Below are positions 13,533-24,216 of a stretch of 64,000 nucleotides of DNA, one piece after another (the first letter of the stretch is position 1; every line of letters starts with the position of its first letter). Source of the stretch: Tyto alba. Its lineage: Eukaryota; Chordata; Aves; Strigiformes; Tytonidae. The position numbers were made by a program, and so were the translations under genes. The notes under the pieces are model-generated. The model saw only the letters and a program-made list of their open reading frames with translations, had not been told where the DNA came from and did not search any database. The stretch is from positions 15,717,427 through 15,781,426 of the forward strand of contig NW_024881296.1 in assembly GCF_018691265.1 (NCBI RefSeq), written 5' to 3'.

Positions 13533-13672
13533 GGCAGTAGATAGCTCTAGGAATTTGTGCAGGCTATAGAGTCAGTCGTGGGTTGCTGGTTCAAATCCAG
13601 AGAGCCTTCATGGGAACAAAGAAAAGTTGATAGCATGACTTCAGCTGTGTGGTATGAGTTTACCTCCCTGGG
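13533..13672 (+). mobile_element. Diverged MIR-like tRNA-derived SINE
   Basis: The B box ggttcaaatcc at 13,588-13,598 matches the polymerase III consensus exactly. Upstream, 'ggcagtagatag' and 'gcaggctatagagtcag' line up with the tRNA-like head of MIR-type SINEs (cagtagtatag, gggctctggagccag). Downstream, 'agctgtgtgg' and 'gagtttacctccctggg' at 13,643-13,672 line up with the conserved MIR core (agctgtgtgacc, then the acttaacctctctg block). Order and spacing fit, although the middle of the core is degraded. MIR-type elements are ancient in amniotes. The alignment is from memory of the consensus, so family assignment is tentative. Confidence 0.5.
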
Positions 13673-16600
13673 TGTAGGTGACAGCAACAGAAATAGCATT
13701 AATTAGTCCACTTCGGCATCTCAGCCAAAGTCTGACATGGCAAAGCAGGGAAGCCTACTGTGTTGCAGGCTGAGCTGGGCTTGTTCCATGGATAAAAATA
13801 TAGGTTCCATGTTCTAGGTCCAATCTAGTTTTTATTAGCACTGTTGCTGTGATGGCAAAGGAAAAGCTAAGAGAGCTGCTTAATAACTAACAAGAATAAC
13901 AACAAAGCATCAGACTTGGTAATTGGTTAGAGATAGTATCTTGGGAAGACGGGGACAAAAAGCAGTGAACTGTAACCAGCCGCACGATCCAAGGTAACAA
14001 GCAGTCAGCACTGGATTAGCAACCACAGCAACATTAATAATTTAACTATAGCATTCACAATAATTCAACCACGCTATCCGGAACACAAAGCTAATGGTGA
14101 TATAGAGGACGAAGACATAATAAGGTAATATTCCAAAAGTTTGTAAGTGCCTGCACATAAAGGCATCCTCATGGAAGAGACTATGTTTAAATTTTTTGTT
14201 CTTGCTTTTTTGTTTCCCGAAGAACATAAAAGGCAAGTGTTTAGTTTTTGGTAGTTGTTTTTTGCTAGCCATGAAGGGAAGATGGGCTGTTTCAGAAGTT
14301 CCTATTGACAGCCGACTTACAGAGTGTGACAGGCTGACACATTTTGCTGTCTTTGAAAACTGAATAACAAATAGTTTTGCTATTTACAAGTCAGAAGTGA
14401 AGGAATGGATCTGAGCTACAGAGCACCCTCCCAAAATATACAAACCCCTCTCTGCATGCACTGCATGCAAACTGCCTTCATCTTAGTTAACATTAGGTTA
14501 TATCTCTTATTTACTCATGGAGGTTGAGAAAAAAGTAAAAAGTGAGAACATAGGAATGCCATAACTCAGAACAGACTCTCAAAATTTATTTTATAGCTTG
14601 CCTACACACAGAGTTGTACCACTCTACCACTGTGATTAAAATGGTAGAACCTCTCTGTAAGGATCACACTCACTACTTTATCACTAGAGATGTTAGCCTG
14701 AATAAAATCCATGATTGTCCTGTGTTGCATTCTCTCATTCTGGGAAGTCAAATTCTTTTCTAGAAGTGACAATGTAAAATGGATGCTGCTCTTACAACAA
14801 GGGTGCTTTGTGTACATATTCATAGGCAGAGCTTTTACTTTCGTGACAAAAAAAATGATTTTTACATTACTTTACTCACACTAGCATTAAGGAGTCCATA
14901 CAGTTAGGAAAAAATGAATTAGATTCGATTGTGGCTCACATGTCCTGATTGAACCACTACTGCAAACTCCTATTGCAGCAACAAATTCTGCTAATTGCAT
15001 TGCGCAAAATAGCTACACAGCCTGAGCTGAAGGAAAATTTAAACTCCCAAGGAAAAGACATATTTATGAATACATACTGCATACTGCTCTCAACTTCAAG
15101 TTTCAGTGGCACACCAAATCAATTCTGGCACAGTTTTGGAGCCCTGTGAATTCACCCTGAGCTGGAAAGTGTGCAGATCCCAAGTGCTCATCAGCTGCTA
15201 GGGATATTTATTTTGGTTAGTTTTAAGCACACACTGAAGAAAATGGTTTCTGCTCCCATTGACAGCATCTCTTTGAAAGAACTATATTTATGAAACCCAG
15301 TGGAGGCACTAGGGTAGTGGTGGGAGTGGAACTGTAATATTTAGTTTTTACTCAGTTTACATGCAAAAACTATGTCAAGCCAGATTTCCTCCTGTGGGAA
15401 GTACATGAGGAAGGATCCAGAGAGTCTGGATCCTAATGTTGTCCCTACATCCCTAAGTACATTTTGACTGCTGTTACTAAACTTATATTGCTCATACCAG
15501 GCAGAAGGGTAGCCCAAATCATCCTGGATATAAAGGATGAAAAAAAAAAGGTCAGCCCTGTAGAGGCATCAAAAAGGAATGCTGATTTGTTTGTTCCACA
15601 AAAAATGTATGAACTGCACCACTCATCTTTTTGGCCTGAAGCTTCATCTACATAACAATATAGCACTGTCATTAGTAATAGTATTTTTTCTGAGTTAACA
15701 GAAATATTAGGCATGTTATTAATACCACCCATTGCACACACTGATGTTAGAAATGATTATTTGTACAGCTTCCCTTCTATCCTTTTTTATATTCTGTTCC
15801 AGTTCATATATAAGTGAAACCTATGAGCTTTTCCTGCCTTGAGCTCCTACCTTTGTGTAGTTAGTCTTTAGGTCAGACCTGAAGAAAAGCTGAATAATCA
15901 TATTCTCAGCAAGAACAAATGCCTGGCTGAACCCAGTAGTTCAAGGTATGAAATCTGGTCACTGAGCATGCAGTGGGCTTTGTGCAACACATATGAAAAG
16001 AACATCCTTGCCAGGCGGTGTGTATGTTCCCTTCCATGTCTAAGAGGATGGTCTGGGCCCCCAGCAGACAGGATGGGGGCTCCTGCCTCCCCCTCACTGC
16101 TGGGCTGAATTTGGTGCTAACAGCTATGCAGGTACCTGGGAAGGAGTCCTCAGGGGACCCTCAGTATCCCTGTCTACCCAAAGCAGGACACAGACTCTAC
16201 TAGAGAGCTAAATTGTCAAACAGTGGGTTCATTTGAGTTTCTTTAACTGAAAGAAAAAGAAAGCTACAGAAAAAGTGGTTATGACTGATTTACGTCCTGT
16301 CTCCTTAATCTCTTAGTTGTCAATATCGGGCCTGTGTCAGTGATGCACTAACAAACACTTCTCAGTCAGACTGTATTCTTCACGTCCTTTTCTTCATATT
16401 TTCTCCTCATTAATGAGGACCTTCCCATGGATGTGCTTGGATGATTCTTCCTTCCCATTCCTGTTTGTCACATCCTCTCCTTTCACTACTTATCTTTGAG
16501 GAGCAGAAACCAGTCTTGGCTTGCTACTGAAGAAAAACAGATACAAAGAGGTACCTTCCGCATGTCCCTCTGAGGATCTCATGTAGCAGCCAGTAGAGGA

Positions 16601-17513
16601 ATTGGTGCTAAATTGCCATAACAGAATATCTCAAGGCATGAGCTCCATCCAGCCTCAGCAGGTATTGATAGGCAAAGGCATTCAATAGAAGAAGTCACTG
16701 AGGAAAAACTGCAGAATTGATGTTGGCAGGTGACTAGGAAGCCTTAATCCCTTTGGATCAGGACACATCTATGTGATGAAAGGCTCAGGTTTTGGATTAT
16801 GGAGAAAATTAAGATGCTTGTAAAAATCCCATGATTGTTTCAGAAAAATCCAAAGACATGTAGTTACAGGTATTTTTAGTTGTGAAGATTATCTTCTGAA
16901 AACAAGAGCCTTCTTTGTTGTCCTTTTGATACCTGTGATTTTGTTGTGCACATCCTTTCCCAACTGGTTGAGCAGTATTGCTCTGGAATGTCAAACCTGT
17001 GGATTTCAAACATACTATGGCACATCCATCTCCAGGATGAATCTCAGTGATAGAAGCAAGGATGTCTTCTGTGATTGTATTGCCATTAATTTAAAATATA
17101 TTTACTGATTTTGCAAGACCTTAATGAGCTTTATAAAGTTTGCAAAACAATCTAGGATACTCAAAAGAAACCTAGTACAAAAAGAAAATGTTACTTACAC
17201 AAAATGCTCCAGGATACCATGGATGGAAGAGCCATATTCAGACCACTTACAGTGGTGCACAAGGTGGATTTAGGACTCAACTGTGTGCTGAGCAAGCTAA
17301 ACTGCTTATTAGCCAGTGCCAGCTGCATCAGAGGCTCTTTTCCTACTTTAATGAGCAAGGGTCCAGCATTACTGTCATATCTACTTCTACTTCTACTTCA
17401 ATCCTTTGCCTGTCCCTGCAGTATTGTAGTGATATCTTCATATTGTATAAAGCTTATTTAGTAGTGAAGCCACTTTCTCTGGCAATGTTATAGCTTGAAG
17501 ACTTAGGCTAGGG
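13673..17513. other. Unique DNA, no supported gene
   Basis: Contains only short ORFs without domains, a near-palindromic tgcatgcactgcatgca at about 14,455-14,471, and the hexamer triplet (ctactt)3 at 17,381-17,398. No transposon boundary or RNA gene could be recognised. Confidence 0.55.
17381..17398 (+). repeat. (CTACTT)3 microsatellite
   Basis: Three perfect copies of the hexamer ctactt. Confidence 0.8.
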
Positions 17514-17536
17514 AAAAAAAATAAAAAACAAACAAA

Positions 17537-17567
<31 letters not shown>
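17514..17567 (+). repeat. Poly(A) tract with (AAAC) interruptions
   Basis: An A-rich lead containing caaacaaac is followed by 30 uninterrupted A at 17,538-17,567. The sequence just 5' shows no recognisable SINE or LINE body. Confidence 0.9.
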
Positions 17568-17569
<2 letters not shown>

Positions 17570-19329
17570 AGAGTTTTCCCCAAATAAAGAAAAAGCATTC
17601 TTTAGCATTTTAAAGCTTCTGTTTTAGAGGGGATAATCCTACGGGTCTCCTTTTATTTTTTTTTTTCCTTAGCTTTTAATTACTTTTCTCTTAACAGCTC
17701 CACATGACAAGACATCATTCTTTCCAGCCCAGGGGGAATGACTGAAGCTCCTGTTTGACTATCCCAGTGCTTTTCTGACAGCTGTACTGCTAACTTTGAC
17801 TTTTTTCTGTTGTTTTGGTTTGTTTTTTTTTTTTCCTCTGGAGCTCTTGGGACTGGCTAATAGAAGATCTCTGCTGTGAGGCCCACCTATGACATGGCAG
17901 GGACATTATTTCTCTCTGGTAAATGAATTATTGCTTGCAACAGGTGAGGATTAGTTGGTGCAGGCAACAGCAAGCTGTGTGTAGTAGTAATTCAACCGAC
18001 TTTGTGTGTCTTCTATTAGAGGATCTCACCCAGTGATACGTACATAAAGGGGACATGAATTTAATCTCTGGAAAGGAAGTAGAGAAGAAGACTTCTGAGC
18101 TTGTGCCAGACAGCAGTGAAATCAAAGTGAGTGCTCAAGTGTCCTATCATTGTCCTTTCCTGTTAGCTCTCGGAGCACAAAGGGACAGCAGTCCTACTGA
18201 GAGCCTCTAGGGGCTACTGCAGTTCAATAAATAACAATAACTAAAATGCAAACCTGGTTTTGAGTCTGATAGAGGCTGTGTTAATCTCTGCTGTACTATC
18301 TTGGACTTCGGAGGAGTTACATGCAATGGAATTTGGCCCACTGAGCCTCTGCTATCTGCTCTTGCATTACCATGAAGGATAAAGGACAGCAGTGAGTATA
18401 GACTATTCTCCTAGGACACAGTGTTTTGTCTTGTTTTCCTGGGGGAAGAATTAGTCTTTTAGTACTCTTTCTTGCTTTGTTCCCTGCTCTCTGATAATAT
18501 TATAAGAGTAGCATCTTTCTCTCATGCTGGGTTCTGTAGAGAACACTCCAACTTTGTGTACATAACAGTTATTTCACTCTTTGCTAACGCCTTCATGAAA
18601 TTTGCTTTTATTTGAGTTAATAAGAATCAATGTTTTACTAATTTGCTCTTTAAAGATACCATACACCCTTGATAATTCTCTCCCGCCACATGGGGTTTGG
18701 TTCACTGTGAAGTGTTGTATGCAATGTAGGAGGCACAGTGAAAGAGCTTGCATGTGAGAGAAGGGGTGAGCTTGAGTGCAGCATATTTAAGAAACTCAGA
18801 CTTTAGGAGGAAATCTCTACAGGATATCAAAGCAAATTTCAATCCAAAAAGGTTTCACTGTGTCAATAGATGTAGCACAAGGTCTGCCTGTTGTTTCACA
18901 AACAATGAATCTTCTCCAGCCTATAAATAATGTAAAGACAAGTCTCAGGATTTTTAAAAATTTCTGCTAGCTTGAGGCTACCTACCCAGCATGCCTCCTT
19001 GTTTACAACTTCCTGTACAAACATATATTGTATTTGTTTTCAGACAGCACATCAGCTTTCCCGACTTCTGGAATTAACCTCTAGTACATATTAGCAGCAG
19101 TCTTTTAAGCAGATTTCACAGAGACGTTCAGCACGGTGACTGTGGGGCGAGGGCTGTGCTCCCACGGAGCCAAGAGGAGAGCTCTTGGCGTGAGGTGTGC
19201 GGTGCAGCCCCTTCGCCGGACAGTGCTAACAAGGTAGCACAATCAGCTGCCAGGCCCTTGGAAAGCATCTGCGCTTCTGGTAAGCTCCTTAAAAGCCATT
19301 TACAAATGTAAAATGAAACTGTGCATTGA
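17568..19329. other. Unique DNA with a small CpG cluster at its right end
   Basis: T-rich runs occur at 17,656-17,668 and 17,821-17,834. No gene is supported. Eight CpG dinucleotides fall between 19,125 and 19,218, described separately. Confidence 0.55.
19120..19225. promoter_or_regulatory. Small CpG cluster, possible regulatory patch
   Basis: Eight CpGs lie within about 95 bp (first at 19,125, last at 19,217) in a window where CpG is otherwise rare. The stretch is GC-rich (ggggcgagggctgtgctccc). CpG retention can mark unmethylated regulatory DNA or constraint. No TATA box or defined transcription start is seen. The role is inference. Confidence 0.25.
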
Positions 19330-19508
19330 GTAAAGGTGCTACTGCACCTTACATAGATCTGGGGATATAAAGAGGGACTACACAAGGGAATGGATTTGCG
19401 AAGTTCAATTTTTCTGTTCAAAGGTAGCAAGTATGTTGTCAGTGTGCGAGGGTCTGAACTCCTGACATCTCCATGAGTGCAGGTGAGTGCCCTAATTGCT
19501 TGAGACCT
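19330..19508 (-). mobile_element. Ancient tRNA-derived SINE (MIR/CORE-like), minus strand
   Basis: Read on the minus strand, the element starts with 'caattagggcactcacctgc', close to the A-box region of tRNA-derived SINEs I know from reptiles (gttagggcactcacctg). It continues to 'gagttcagaccctc', a 9 of 11 match to the B box at about 19,448-19,463. About 70 bp later it carries 'tatccccagatctatgtaa' and 'gtagcacctttac' (19,330-19,375), matching the core phrase of MIR-type SINEs (ttccccatctgtaaaatgg, then atagcacctac). Both landmarks in the right order make chance unlikely. No 3' tail is recognisable. Exact family is uncertain. Confidence 0.5.
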
Positions 19509-21414
19509 CCTTGCATTTCATTTGTCTCTCATCCCACAGTCTGTGTATTCTTTTTCCTGTGCAGATGCAGTAAGCCCAGTGGAGAAAGCCTCTGCTTAGG
19601 CTAGCCTGCCTTGCCAAAGTTAGGACCCCTTCCGCACTGTGGAGACATGTACTTGAAGCCTGGCAGGCTGCAGAGGGCACAGACCCCGTGCCTGCTGCTT
19701 CCCAACCAGCAGGCTCTTGTAGGAAACGCAGGTCCTTGTCCCTTTTGTGTGGTGCCTGATCCTGTCCCTGTAGCTGAGGGGTACTTTCTGACAAGTATTT
19801 GTCTGCATAGTTTTTAGACTCTTATTAGATTGGAAATGATCAGACAGAGGGTGATTTTATGTAGTCAGGAAAACAGAATTCTGGGCATTTCTAGAGCTTA
19901 CGGAAAGGAAAACAAAATATACAACACTAATGAAGTGTGAGCAGAAAGGGAGCTTTGGATAGCAATTCTGGAGTTAAGCACTTAAAATCCACTTTCTTCC
20001 AATTTCAGGCACTTTCACTCTATTGGAATTCTCCTGAAACACATTGTTTCAAAACTGCAGGACATGACGACAAAATAAAATTTGGGTCAAGGACAATTTA
20101 GGCTATGGCTCTGTCTACTGCACTTTATGTGAAAAAGTCATAATAATGAAAGGCTTCTGTGTGGGACCTGAGTCTTGGCTACTTCTAAATTTCGCAGAGT
20201 TTTATCTTTGTTGTTTGCCTCTTGGTTTTCCTGGAGACTTTTTAAAAATGAGCCACAGGTTTTCAAAACTGAATGCAATTTATTTACAAGCACATTTTGG
20301 GGTTAAAGAAGGGACAAATGATTCACTCCAATACACCATAATAGACCAAGACTATGATGAAATATGGTCCACACCAGAGAGTTGGACTGAGTTGGGATCA
20401 GTTGAGGAACAACTGCAAATCATAACTATCCATCAGATTTTCAATGCTGTATGGGAAGGAGCATCCACACAGATCTTATCGATGCTCTGACTCTTGTCTG
20501 ACAGGTGTCCACATCATGAAAGGAACACAACAAACTGCTGAGACAAATTCAGTGACCAGCCACAGAGGGTGAACTCCCCTCTACCTTGCTTCATGCTGAT
20601 TCACTCAGGACAGAAGGAAAGTAGTTTCTTTCTTGGACAAACTGTATCTGTAGCCGTTGTGCCAGTGACACCGACTTAGAAGCTTTCAGTCTGGCAGTTG
20701 CATAATCGTGAAGTGTACCTGCAGAATGTAAGTAAGAAAAAACTTGGAGTTGTATGAATTTAAGAAAGCAATGAGGGGGAGGGAAGGATCACCAAGTCAG
20801 CTGTTATTGTTGTCAGGCCCCAGAAGGTGATCTATTCTCAAGCTTTCATTAACTCTCAGAGGTATTCCAGGTGCTCATCTAATCTCCAGGCCCTACATAT
20901 TCAGGTGAGATATTGCTTCCCTTACGGCCCAAGTCAGGTTTTGTGTTTTACAAATGCTCTACAGGAATATCATTATAAATCCATAGCTGAAAGAGCCTGT
21001 GCATCTCAAGTGCTCTTTTGTTTTCCACCACTGAATATGCTGCCAGCAGAGATTTAAAACATTGGCTCTGTAAATGCTTTCATGTCAAGACTAAAGGCAA
21101 CACTTGTTTAATTCATTCTTTGACCCAACAGTAGCTTTATCTTAGGTTATCACTTGTTAAACTCTCTAGAATGTTTTAAACATGAAGGGCGCTGCTGTGT
21201 ATATATATCCAATGTACTGTATTTTACTTGTACAAATTTGACAGTAGTGATTCATAAACATCAAAACCATTTCCATCCTGTGCTGCAAATTATGCTTTAC
21301 TTTAGCTCCATTCACAGGATGTGTAACCCATTCTAGAAAAAAGACAAAAAAATAAAACTGCATTTATCCTCTATCCAATTTGTAATTCCTTTTTGTAGGT
21401 CATAAGACCTCACA

Positions 21415-21560
21415 GATTTTTATATACATACGCTCACGTGTATATATTTTTATATATACATGTGTGTATAAAAGAGTTTTTGTGTGTATCTATAAATAGA
21501 CATGTATATATAGTTTGAATGCATACATATTTATAAATATAAATATGCACATACATGAGG
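21415..21560. repeat. AT-rich (TA)n/(TATG)n degenerate low-complexity region
   Basis: Alternating purine-pyrimidine DNA rich in tatata, catgtgtgtata and acatgtatatat over about 145 bp. Such tracts are flexible and easily unwound. No consistent unit. Confidence 0.75.
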
Positions 21561-22059
21561 ACAATTGTAGCAATGATGTACACTGTGGTGTAAATGGAGG
21601 ACTGGATTTATACATCAAATATACTGCAATCTGATTAGAATAACAATTAAGGTTTGCTGTACATCATTCATTGGCAGTGCAAAACCAAAATAATTTACAT
21701 TACTCTGTGTAAACCCACCAGTTCTGCCAGCATAGGAATTATCACTAAATTGTCAAAAATCTACAATTGTATTTAAAATTAGCATCTGACAGTGACCCCA
21801 AGAATTGAGGTCAACAGAATCATTCTGGATTTGCATCACATAACAAGTATCAGAAACTCAAAAGTTTTAGACTATAAGATGTTGCAAGACTAACTTGTTA
21901 ACGGACTGTGTATTTGCTCCTAACAATGATGTCTACACTATAGGACAGATAACTTTTCACCCAAATACCCCATTCTTGCACTGTAGCCTGATTCCTCCCT
22001 CCCTGAATGGCATGACAAGACCTGAGTACTTGCCATCCTTTTGTTGCCTCTTTTTTTTT

Positions 22060-22097
22060 AAAAACCAAACCAAACCAAACCAAACCAAAACAAAACA
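22060..22097 (+). repeat. (AAACC)n microsatellite
   Basis: About six copies of aaacc degrade to aaaac at the right end. The tract is directly preceded by T9. The 160-codon plus ORF at 21,895-22,377 runs through it and shows a KPNQTKPNQ-like run caused by the repeat, so it is not a gene. Confidence 0.9.
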
Positions 22098-22440
22098 ATT
22101 GGGTCAGATCAGAGAAGGAGCCACAAAATCCTGCAGTAGGTTCAGATTCCCTGGTCCAGACAAAGAGAGGACCAAGGACTGCAATGCAGACAGAGCAGCT
22201 CAGCCCTGTGCAGAGGGGTGGGTGCCATTTCAGATAGTTTGGTCTCAACATCCATCTCATCTTCTAGTTATCCACTGTGACATCTGCACCAAATTATTTA
22301 ACAAGCACATAATATACCAGAATGAAACTACAAACCTCGGTGTCCGTTCAGGGAACATACCACCTGCTAGTTGCTAATACCAGCTTCAAAAAATATATGC
22401 TGCAGTCCTTGGCTGACAGGCCAGAGATGGGGAAGCCTAC

Positions 22441-22467
22441 GGCTGCTGGTGGCTGCTGGTGGCTGTG
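22441..22467 (+). repeat. 10 bp tandem repeat ggctgctggt
   Basis: Two perfect copies are followed by a partial third copy (ggctgtgctg). Confidence 0.75.
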
Positions 22468-23794
22468 CTGTGCCACAGAAGCTCATGCCACTCTTGTAAC
22501 CCAGTGCCGATAAGTTAGGACACAGGCACTGACAGCAGCAGACCTCTTTCAGGTACCTTGGCCCTGAGTGATTTCTCAACAAGATATGTTAACAGGAGTA
22601 ACGTGAAGAAAATACCCTGAGTGAAAGAATAGGACAGCTAAAGCTAAAGCTCCATCAGAAAGGAGATGCTTTAGAAATGTGGGAGACAGCTAGACAAGGT
22701 TTAAATTATCTGCTTTGTAACTGCAAGTAATGGTTGCCAGCAGCAAGGGAGATACTTAGAAGAGATCTTTTTTTTACACCTTCTTGTTTTGAAGCACTTT
22801 ATGGTTTTAATAGTTCTCAGTGCGGGCAGCAAAGCCTAACTATGAAAATACAATATGAACTGCAGAGAGAATATGCCACGTGCAGAATTAACCCTGATGA
22901 CACATATTTTTCCACAACACAGGAATAAGAAAAGGATAACAGTGAAATACACACAAGTGCAGTTTTCTGAAGCTGAAGACAAGGCTTTGAAATTCTGGGA
23001 ACTAAGTTTCTTGTGAGGACTTAGTTGTGATGGGTCCAGGACAAAAACCAGGGTGAGCAAGAACGCTGTGCTGAGGCGACTTGTAACTAGCCCTGACTAA
23101 TAAAAACAACAGAGGATGTTACCTACAGTGGGATTCACCTCCACTAGTCACAGCTGCCAGAAAATTAGATGCCTGGTCTGCACTAATCTCTCCTGTACAA
23201 TGAGCCACGAGCACAAAAGGCAGCTCCAGAGGTTAATGAGTCCCAGCTATTAGTAAAACAGCTTAAAACATAAAAATCTTGCCTCCCAAAGGTGCAAAAC
23301 CAAATACCATAGATACCACCTTCTTACTTTTTCCAAAGCTGCAGTAACATGAAATGAATCCCACTTGCAACCCAGGCTGATGGTCATGAGAAAAGGACAG
23401 TGCTTTCACACCATGGACATGCTGGAACAGCCAAAATGCTCTGTTATTTATGTGTGGTTGGGGTAGGAGGGAAATAAAACACCTTGTGTTTTGTAAAATA
23501 CCACAACATCAGGCACTGTCGAAGGTGAAGACAGATGGTGATAAGTGTTTCTGCTAAATCTCTGGTTCTGTGCCATAAAAGTTAAAGGGTTTTAACCACT
23601 GAATTAAGTGAGCAAAATATCAAGTCCCAGACAAGTTGGACTGAGGTCAATGATGCACCTGAAATCAGAGAAACTTTCAATTGCTGTCATTTTAGTTCCC
23701 TTTTGAGGTCAGAAGGGCATCTGTTTAGATTTACTGCCATAACCCACAACAAAGGAAAATCATAGCTCACACTGAAGAGCAAAAGCACTCTTTC

Positions 23795-23823
23795 TTTTTT
23801 TTTTTTTTTTTTTTAAAAAAAAA
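23795..23823. repeat. T20-A9 junction, hairpin-capable
   Basis: Twenty T are directly followed by nine A, a self-complementary homopolymer junction. Confidence 0.9.
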
Positions 23824-23909
23824 GTGTACATTATTTAAGGAAGGATAAATAGAAAGCCTTAAGGCCAGCTGACGTTAATGATTTTCTATTCAATGCATGG
23901 AATTGTCCT

Positions 23910-23929
23910 AAATAAATAAATAAATAAAT
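23910..23929 (+). repeat. (AAAT)n microsatellite
   Basis: Five perfect tetramer copies. Confidence 0.9.
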
Positions 23930-24144
23930 CGGCCATCAATCCTGTGCTTATTGTTGCATTAATGTCAAACCCATGAAAAGGGTAAGTAAGTAACGTAGTA
24001 TGCTCCACTAGCACCGAGGCAATGACATCTTTTTTAGAGTGTGAGTAGGAGAAATTATTTCAGACATATATTTTGAATATCTATTTGAAGCTATCACTTT
24101 GCAGCGAATAAAATATGTTTTATCCTTGTTAAGTCTGCAATCAA

Positions 24145-24216
24145 GTCTAGCTCTGTGGCTTAGCAGGCTAATGTTCTCATCGCTTCAACTTCCTTGCTTG
24201 GCAGGGGATCAGCGTC
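24145..24216 (+). repeat. Possible tRNA-like head of an old SINE
   Basis: The sequence tggcttagcagg at 24,156-24,167 is a perfect polymerase III A box (TRGCNNARYNGG). A weak B-box-like ggatcagcgtc begins 38 bases further on, the spacing expected in tRNA genes, but it matches only about 7 of 11 bases. No cloverleaf can be drawn with confidence, so an intact tRNA gene is rejected. A decayed SINE head is possible. Confidence 0.25.

Noticed and set aside
13533..13605. A functional tRNA gene
   Set aside because: The B box is intact but the acceptor, D and anticodon stems do not pair, and MIR-like core sequence continues downstream.
20146..20490. Plus ORF of 114 codons with an acidic second half
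   Set aside because: Not recognisable, with no CpG enrichment, splice sites or repeats. A chance ORF is the simplest explanation.
21895..22377. The longest plus-strand ORF (160 codons)
   Set aside because: It runs through the (AAACC)n repeat, shows an N-Q-T-K-P run caused by it, and has no domain on either side.
24145..24216. A functional tRNA gene
   Set aside because: The A box is perfect but the B box matches only about 7 of 11 bases and no cloverleaf forms.
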